DNA from: Castellaniella sp040276085
GTDB taxonomy: Bacteria; Pseudomonadota; Gammaproteobacteria; Burkholderiales; Burkholderiaceae_B
Direction: 5' to 3'
DNA length: 64,000 nt
Assembly (NCBI RefSeq): GCF_040276085.1
Contig: NZ_JBELOK010000003.1
Span: 258,096 to 322,095 of the forward strand
Position numbers and translations under genes: made by a program. This document shows positions 58,747 through 64,000 of this stretch, in pieces. The notes beneath the pieces are model-generated. The model was not told the origin of the DNA. It saw only the letters and a list, made by a program, of their open reading frames with translations, and did not search any database. The stretch's first letter is position 1; every line of letters starts with the position of its first letter.

Positions 58747-58802
58747 TAGTGATTTGAGAGTAGGACGTTTTATAATGTCCTTACTCTCTATTGGTTTTAT
58801 TC

Positions 58803-60719
58803 ATGAATTACTCTGAAGAATTTGATGTGCTGGTAATTGGCGGTGGCCATGCCGGCACTGAGGCCGCGTTGGCAGCTGCACGCATGGGTGCGTCTACCTT
58901 GCTGCTTACCCATAATATGGATACTCTGGGCCAGATGTCCTGCAATCCGTCCATTGGCGGTATTGGCAAAGGACATCTGGTTAAAGAGATTGACGCCTTG
59001 GGTGGTGCAATGGCCTGGGCCACAGATCATGCCGGGATCCAGTTCAGAATCCTGAATCGATCCAAGGGCCCGGCTGTCCGCGCAACCCGCGCACAGGCAG
59101 ATCGCTCTCTGTATCGCCGTGTGATCAGAATGACATTACAGGGCCAGGAGAACCTAACGATTTTTCAGCAGTCTGTCGATGATCTGATCCTGGAGAGAGA
59201 TCGGGTTGTGGGCGCCAAAACCCAGATAGGGCTGGTGTTCCGTGCAAAAACCGTGGTATTGACGGCGGGGACATTTCTAAATGGCCTGATGCACGTTGGT
59301 TTGTCTCATTATGCTGCTGGTCGTGCCGGAGACCCCCCGGCCACCAGCCTTGGGCAGCGGCTGAAAGAACTTAAACTGCCACAAGGCCGTCTTAAAACGG
59401 GTACACCCCCCCGTATTGATGCCAAGACCATCGATTTTTCGAAAACGCAGGTTCAGGCGGGTGATTTGGATCCTGTCCCTGTCTTCTCATACCTGGGAAG
59501 GGCAGACATGCACCCAGACCAAGTGCCTTGCTGGATCACGCATACCACAGAGCAATCCCATGAGATTGTGCGCGCTGGCCTGGACCGTTCGCCGCTTTAC
59601 AGCGATCAGGGCACCATCGAAGGGATTGGCCCGCGCTACTGTCCATCGATCGAAGACAAAATTCATCGCTTTGCGGATAAAACCAGCCACCAAGTATTTT
59701 TAGAGCCCGAAGGTGCATCCTCGTGCGAGATCTACCCCAACGGGATTTCCACCAGCCTGCCGTTCGATGTGCAGTATGCGCTGGTGCGCAGCCTGCCGGG
59801 GCTTGAAAACGCACGCATCATGCGGCCAGGCTATGCAATCGAATACGATTACTTCGATCCGCGCCATTTGCATGCCTGGCTCGAGACCAAAGCCATTTCA
59901 GGCTTGTTCTTCGCCGGCCAGATTAATGGCACTACCGGCTACGAAGAAGCTGCTGCTCAGGGCTTGCTGGCGGGTGCCAACGCGGCATTGCGTGCCGGGG
60001 GCAGGGAGCCTTGGACGATTTCCCGGCAAGATGCATATCTTGGCGTCTTGGTAGATGACCTTGTAACAAAAGGTGTTACAGAACCTTACAGAATGTTTAC
60101 ATCGAGGGCGGAATACCGCCTGAGCCTTCGAGAAGACAATGCAGATCAGCGCCTCACCGAGTCGGGCCGCAAGCTGGGCCTGGTAGACGACATTCGCTGG
60201 GCGGCCTTTTGCCGCAAGCGCGACGCCGTTGCCGCCGAAATGCAGCGACTGCAAGACACCCGAATCAACCCTGCGGTGCTCTCGGCGCACGACCGCGAGC
60301 AACTGGCAATCCAGCACGCGGATCGCCATCCCAGTTTGCTGGATCTCCTGCGTCGGCCCAATGTGCAATATGCCGATCTCATGACCCTGCAAAGCACAGA
60401 GGGTGTCGCGCTGGCAGGCCCCGGCCTGGCAGATGCCGACCAGGCCGAACAACTCAACATCCAGGTGAAGTACGCGGGCTATGTCCAGCGTCAGCGCCTG
60501 GAGATCGATCGTCAGCACGCGCAAGAAAGTCAAAGCATCCCGGGCGACTTTGATTACGCACATATCTCAGGCCTGTCCAACGAAGTACGCCAACGCCTGC
60601 AGATTGCCCGCCCAACAACGGTGGGGCAGGCCAGTCGGGTGTCGGGTGTCACTCCCGCGGCGGTATCTCTGTTGCTGGTGCACCTGAAGCGCTCACAAAG
60701 AAGCCAGCCAGCGGCATGA
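58803..60719 (+). CDS. mnmG: tRNA uridine-5-carboxymethylaminomethyl modification enzyme MnmG
   Basis: A 638-residue flavoprotein, partner of MnmE (17.6 kb). The FAD site is VLVIGGGHAGTEAALAAARMG (residues 9-29 in outline), followed by MSCNPSIGGIGKGHLV with a conserved cysteine; GTFLNGLMHVG, NGISTSLPFDVQ and FAGQINGTTGYEEAAAQG are family signatures. The C-terminal helical part binds MnmE and tRNA. The start at 58803 matches homologues. First gene of mnmG-rsmG-parA-parB, next to oriC as in many bacteria. Confidence 0.97.
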   Translation: MNYSEEFDVLVIGGGHAGTEAALAAARMGASTLLLTHNMDTLGQMSCNPSIGGIGKGHLVKEIDALGGAMAWATDHAGIQFRILNRSKGPAVRATRAQADRSLYRRVIRMTLQGQENLTIFQQSVDDLILERDRVVGAKTQIGLVFRAKTVVLTAGTFLNGLMHVGLSHYAAGRAGDPPATSLGQRLKELKLPQGRLKTGTPPRIDAKTIDFSKTQVQAGDLDPVPVFSYLGRADMHPDQVPCWITHTTEQSHEIVRAGLDRSPLYSDQGTIEGIGPRYCPSIEDKIHRFADKTSHQVFLEPEGASSCEIYPNGISTSLPFDVQYALVRSLPGLENARIMRPGYAIEYDYFDPRHLHAWLETKAISGLFFAGQINGTTGYEEAAAQGLLAGANAALRAGGREPWTISRQDAYLGVLVDDLVTKGVTEPYRMFTSRAEYRLSLREDNADQRLTESGRKLGLVDDIRWAAFCRKRDAVAAEMQRLQDTRINPAVLSAHDREQLAIQHADRHPSLLDLLRRPNVQYADLMTLQSTEGVALAGPGLADADQAEQLNIQVKYAGYVQRQRLEIDRQHAQESQSIPGDFDYAHISGLSNEVRQRLQIARPTTVGQASRVSGVTPAAVSLLLVHLKRSQRSQPAA

Positions 60720-61387
60720 CGGCAGACTTCTCTGAATTCCGCGACCGTTTATACGCAGCCCTGGCAGCGCTGAATATGGCGGCGGATGCTGATCGTGCAG
60801 ACCTTCTGCTGGGCTATCTGCAGCAGCTGCAGCGCTGGAACAAGGCCTATAACCTCACGGCTATCCGCCAGCCGGCAGAGATGCTGGTTCAGCATCTGTT
60901 TGACAGCCTGACCGTTGTACCGATATTGCGGCGGCACCGGGCGGGCCGTGACACCTCCGTGGCAGATATGGGTTCGGGCGGCGGTTTACCGGGTATCATT
61001 CTGGGGATCTGCGAGCCAGGCTGGCAAGTGGTGTGTGTTGATGCAGTGGGCAAAAAAACCGCTTTCATCCGCCAGGCTGCCGGAGTGCTGGGTTTAAGCA
61101 ATGTCCGTGCTGTTCACGGCCGTATCGAAACCCTAGATAGCCTGCAAGCGGATATCGTGGTCTCCCGTGCGTTTGCGTCCTTGCAGGATTTTGTTCAGGT
61201 GTCTGCCCATCATTGTGCGCCGGGCGGCGCGTTGTGGGCCATGAAAGGCCAGTATCCCGAAAACGAAGTCGATGCCCTGAAGAGCACCCAATGGATGGTG
61301 CGTTCCGTGGCCCATCTGCAGGTACCCGAAATGTCAGCACAACGTTGCTTGCTAGAACTCGGTTTGAAGGAAACCCATGACGCTTGA
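60716..61387 (+). CDS. rsmG: 16S rRNA (guanine527-N7)-methyltransferase
   Basis: A 223-residue SAM methyltransferase. Motif I is VADMGSGGGLPGIILGI and the N-terminal WNKAYNLTAIR with LVQHLFDSL is diagnostic of RsmG. It methylates G527 of 16S rRNA. The start overlaps the mnmG stop by 4 bp (ATGA), so they are translationally coupled. Confidence 0.96.
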   Translation: MTADFSEFRDRLYAALAALNMAADADRADLLLGYLQQLQRWNKAYNLTAIRQPAEMLVQHLFDSLTVVPILRRHRAGRDTSVADMGSGGGLPGIILGICEPGWQVVCVDAVGKKTAFIRQAAGVLGLSNVRAVHGRIETLDSLQADIVVSRAFASLQDFVQVSAHHCAPGGALWAMKGQYPENEVDALKSTQWMVRSVAHLQVPEMSAQRCLLELGLKETHDA

Positions 61388-62189
61388 AACCCAAACACCA
61401 AGGGCCAAGGTTTTTTGCATCGCCAACCAAAAGGGTGGGGTGGGTAAAACCACCACAGCCATCAATCTGGCTGCGGCGCTGGCACTACACAGGCAACGCG
61501 TGCTGCTGGTCGACCTCGATCCCCAGGGTAATGCCACCATGGGCAGCGGTATTGATAAAAATACCGCAGATATCAACCTGTACCAGGTGCTCATTGGCGA
61601 AGCCACCGTCGTACAAGCGCGTTTGCGCTCGGAAACCGGGCAGTACGATGTGCTGCCCTCCAATCGGGAACTTTCGGGTGCTGAGATCGATCTGGTGGGT
61701 ATGGAACACCGTGAGTCACAGCTTAAGCGTGCGCTGGATCAGGTGGCTGAAGACTACGATTTCATCCTGATCGATTGCCCGCCCACGCTGTCGCTCCTGA
61801 CGCTCAATGGCCTGGCGGGCGCCCATGGTGTCATTATTCCCATGCAGTGCGAATACTTCGCGCTCGAGGGGCTGTCTGATCTGGTCAATACCATCAAGCG
61901 GGTGTTTCGCAATCTCAACCCTTCGCTCGAGCTCATCGGTCTGTTGCGCGTGATGTTCGATACCAGGGTTACCTTGCAGCAACAGGTGTCCGAACAGCTC
62001 GAGTCACACTTTGGCGATAAGGTCTTCAAGACCATGATTCCCCGCAACGTGCGTCTGGCAGAAGCGCCCAGCCACGGGATGCCGGGGGTGGTGTACGACA
62101 AGTCGTCAAGGGGTGCCAAGGCGTATCTGCAATTTGGCGAAGAACTGATTAAACGTGTTGGCGGCAAGGGCCGCCGACGCGCTGCCTAA
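61377..62189 (+). CDS. parA: Chromosome partition ATPase ParA
   Basis: A 270-residue deviant Walker ATPase. FCIANQKGGVGKTTTAINLA carries the signature lysine, VDLDPQGNATMG the A' motif and ILIDCPPTLSLLTLNGL the Walker B region. It moves ParB-parS complexes along the nucleoid so that origins separate. It overlaps rsmG by 11 bp. Four parS sites lie 3 kb upstream. Confidence 0.96.
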   Translation: MTLETQTPRAKVFCIANQKGGVGKTTTAINLAAALALHRQRVLLVDLDPQGNATMGSGIDKNTADINLYQVLIGEATVVQARLRSETGQYDVLPSNRELSGAEIDLVGMEHRESQLKRALDQVAEDYDFILIDCPPTLSLLTLNGLAGAHGVIIPMQCEYFALEGLSDLVNTIKRVFRNLNPSLELIGLLRVMFDTRVTLQQQVSEQLESHFGDKVFKTMIPRNVRLAEAPSHGMPGVVYDKSSRGAKAYLQFGEELIKRVGGKGRRRAA

Positions 62190-62219
62190 CGCAGGCAGCT
62201 TCAAGACACAGGATTTCCA

Positions 62220-63158
62220 ATGGCTACACGCAAAAAAGGCTTGGGTCGGGGATTAGACGCACTGTTGGGCGCTGATCGTCATGCACTGGATCAGGTAGGT
62301 ACACAAGACAGCGATACGCCTCACCAGCTGTCCGTCAAGGTTCTGCGTGCGGGGCGCTACCAGCCGCGCACCCGCATGGATGAAGGGGCCCTGAACGAGT
62401 TAGCAGAGTCCATCCGCGCACAGGGCATCATGCAGCCTATCCTGGTGCGCCCACTGGCGGCCAAGCCGGGACACTACGAAATCATCGCCGGCGAGCGCCG
62501 CTTTCGGGCGGCCCAACTGGCGGGCTTGGCCCAGGTGCCTGTACTGGTGCGCGAGGTCGACGACGAACACGCCGCTGCGATGGCGCTGATCGAAAATATC
62601 CAGCGCGAAGACCTCAATCCCCTCGAGGAAGCGCATGGGGTCAAGCGTCTGCTGGATGAGTTTGGCCTCACCCACGAACAAGCTGCCACGGCCATTGGTC
62701 GCTCGCGCTCGGCCACCAGCAATCTGCTGCGCCTGCTTAACCTGGCAGAGCCGGTCCAAACCATGCTGCTGGCAGGCGACATCGATATGGGTCACGCCCG
62801 TGCACTGCTGGCCACCGATGCGGCCCGGCAAATTTTGCTGGCTCAAGAGGTCATTACTCGCCGGCTGTCGGTGCGTGAAACCGAAAAACGCGTGGCTCGT
62901 GCCCTGCGCGAGGACGACGAGGCCGTCGTCACGCCCGCCGGCCGTGTCGCCCGCGCCAATCCCAAGCCGGGTGGCGGCGATCTTGGCCGTCTTGAAAAAG
63001 CCTTGTCCGACCATCTGGCCACTCGGGTCCGGATCAAGACCGGGGCACGCAAAGGCGGCCAACTGGTCATTGATTTTTCAGACTGGACGCATTTGGACGC
63101 CCTACTGGATCGCCAGGGACTCGGTCAGGTGCTGGCCGGCCAGGATCAGAGCGCCTGA
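62220..63158 (+). CDS. parB: Chromosome partition protein ParB
   Basis: A 312-residue CTP-dependent clamp. KKGLGRGLDALLG is the ParA-interacting N-terminus; GERRFRAAQLAGL is the CTP-binding motif region; the HTH that reads parS lies in LTHEQAATAIGRSRSATSNLLRLL; the C-terminus dimerises. It loads on the parS sites at 57.9-58.7 kb and spreads. Last protein gene before the inverted-repeat segment and tRNA cluster. Confidence 0.96.
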   Translation: MATRKKGLGRGLDALLGADRHALDQVGTQDSDTPHQLSVKVLRAGRYQPRTRMDEGALNELAESIRAQGIMQPILVRPLAAKPGHYEIIAGERRFRAAQLAGLAQVPVLVREVDDEHAAAMALIENIQREDLNPLEEAHGVKRLLDEFGLTHEQAATAIGRSRSATSNLLRLLNLAEPVQTMLLAGDIDMGHARALLATDAARQILLAQEVITRRLSVRETEKRVARALREDDEAVVTPAGRVARANPKPGGGDLGRLEKALSDHLATRVRIKTGARKGGQLVIDFSDWTHLDALLDRQGLGQVLAGQDQSA

Positions 63159-63177
63159 GGTACCGTGGCGGGGGGTT

Positions 63178-63390
63178 GCAGAGGGGCTTGTCGTAAAGCC
63201 TGGCTTCTCCCGGTTCGGCGGCCCTCCCGGTGGTCGGGCTGCCCGGCCCTTCCTCGTCCAGCGGGGCGGCCCGCGAACTCGGATCGCTATGCGATCCTCA
63301 GACAGCGCGGGCCGACGTCCCCCCGCTTCCCTTCGGAAGCCGCCGGCGCCTCTCATGGTCGGCGCCAGGCTTTACGACAAGCCCCTCTGC
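63178..63390. repeat. 213-bp GC-rich element with 27-bp perfect inverted ends
   Basis: Bases 63178-63204 and 63364-63390 are perfect inverted repeats (outer ends GCAGAGGGGC, inner ends AAGCCTGGC). The 159-bp interior is GC-rich and also structured, for example GGATCGC-tat-GCGATCC near 63280-63296. No gene. It lies 19 bp after the parB stop codon and could end that operon, but its length and interior suggest a mobile or repeated intergenic element. Confidence 0.8.
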
Positions 63391-63454
63391 ATGCTTGGCC
63401 AGTCAGTCAACTTGACACGAAAAAAAAATATCTTCATAATCCGTAGTTCGCTTC

Positions 63455-63541
63455 GGTGGGGTGCCCGAGTGGTTAAAGGGGGCAGACTGTAAATCTGTTG
63501 GCCTTGCGCCTACGTTGGTTCGAATCCAACCCCCACCACCA
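63455..63541 (+). tRNA. tRNA-Tyr (GTA)
   Basis: GGTGGGG acceptor pairs with CCCCACC, discriminator A, encoded CCA. The anticodon loop reads CTGTAAA with GTA; the long variable arm of class II tRNA is present. T loop GGTTCGAATCC. Confidence 0.96.
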
Positions 63542-63599
63542 AGCGGCCTTGTTTTCTTTGCCTTTGGCAAAGAAAACACATCAGCAGGGATACCGAATC

Positions 63600-63673
63600 G
63601 CGGGTGTAGCTCAATGGTAGAGCAGAAGCCTTCCAAGCTTACGACGAGGGTTCGATTCCCTTCACCCGCTCCA
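63600..63673 (+). tRNA. tRNA-Gly (TCC)
   Basis: GCGGGTG acceptor pairs with CACCCGC; anticodon TCC in CTTCCAA; T arm GGTTCGATTCC; CCA encoded. Confidence 0.96.
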
Positions 63674-63705
63674 GCGGGTTTTTGTTGGTGACATACACAG
63701 ATACC

Positions 63706-63780
<75 letters not shown>

Positions 63781-63817
63781 ATATTTCGACCAGCGCTCAT
63801 TTTTTCAGGAGTCAGTC

Positions 63818-64000
63818 ATGGCAAAAGGTAAGTTTGAACGGACCAAACCGCACGTAAACGTCGGTACGATCGGGCACGTTGACCACGGCAAGACGACACT
63901 GACGGCGGCCATCACCACGGTGCTGGCCAAGGCGAGCGGTGGCGAAGCCCGCGGCTACGACCAGATCGACAACGCGCCCGAAGAAAAGGCGCGTGGCATC
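63818..64000 (+). CDS. tuf: Elongation factor Tu, N-terminal fragment
   Basis: Sixty-one codons up to the window end. MAKGKFERTKPHVNVGTIGHVDHGKTTLT in outline contains the P-loop GHVDHGKT, and the last residues (NAPEEKARGI) approach switch I. It carries aminoacyl-tRNA to the ribosome. AGGAG precedes the ATG. The tRNA-Tyr, Gly, Thr then tuf order is a conserved proteobacterial cluster; the tRNAs and tuf are probably transcribed together. Confidence 0.97.
   Translation, partial: MAKGKFERTKPHVNVGTIGHVDHGKTTLTAAITTVLAKASGGEARGYDQIDNAPEEKARGI

Larger units (their letters stand above)
57816..58802. other. Probable oriC and partition region, gene-free
   Basis: Nearly 1 kb without any plausible gene, between cspA and mnmG. 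It holds a cluster of DnaA-like boxes at its left end, several AT-rich tracts, and four parS sites. In Bordetella-type genomes position 1 is set just before mnmG, in line with an origin here. TATAAT at 58771-58776 is a likely -10 element for mnmG. Confidence 0.75.

Overview
The window looks like chromosome around the replication origin of a betaproteobacterium of the Burkholderiales, most likely family Alcaligenaceae (Bordetella, Achromobacter, Castellaniella or Pusillimonas type). Two landmark blocks point there: yidC-yidD-rnpA-rpmH divergent from dnaA-dnaN-gyrB (19.1-26.9 kb), and mnmG-rsmG-parA-parB followed by tRNA-Tyr, tRNA-Gly, tRNA-Thr and tuf (58.8-64 kb). GC content is fairly high. 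The family assignment rests on gene order and protein resemblance, not on a search.

Region by region. 0-6 kb: the start of an FAD-linked oxidase, two GntR/FCD regulators, an arylmalonate-decarboxylase/maleate-isomerase-like enzyme and a complete TRAP transporter (DctP, DctQ, DctM). 6-17.6 kb: ordinary metabolic genes (FAH-family hydrolase, malate synthase G, class III aminotransferase, MOSC protein, DNA polymerase IV, a degenerate metallochaperone, a nitrate/nitrite-type MFS carrier, Ohr with OhrR, an LhgO-like oxidoreductase). 17.6-26.9 kb: the dnaA block with DnaA boxes upstream of dnaA. 26.9-35.3 kb: an accessory island directly after gyrB, holding an OLD-family ATPase/TOPRIM nuclease, a broken HTH gene, an IS3-family element abutting a remnant of its own end, a DinB-superfamily gene, a small nuclease-like gene, a catalytic-domain-only tyrosine recombinase, and two gene cassettes each followed by an attC-like site with no integron integrase in view. 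35.3-46 kb: a TetR gene and its likely operators, a VOC protein, a DsbA-like protein, an unusual cbb3 oxidase cluster (ccoN plus a ccoO fused to a second cytochrome c domain), an ABC exporter, and a short-chain dehydrogenase that has lost its catalytic parts. 46-51 kb: a catabolic module of LacI regulator, TauE exporter, amidohydrolase and divergent NCS2 permease, with four copies of a 12-bp palindrome in paired 32-bp spacing between the divergent genes. 51-57.8 kb: small membrane proteins, cupin, MFS carrier, methyltransferase, phosphoesterase, aminotransferase and a cold shock protein.

57.8-58.8 kb is a 1-kb gene-free segment with three DnaA-like boxes and four parS sites, immediately before mnmG; it is the best candidate for oriC and the partition centromere. 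Thus dnaA lies about 36 kb from the probable origin and the accessory DNA sits between them. A 213-bp GC-rich segment bounded by perfect 27-bp inverted repeats separates parB from the tRNA cluster. No rRNA genes and no CRISPR array were seen.
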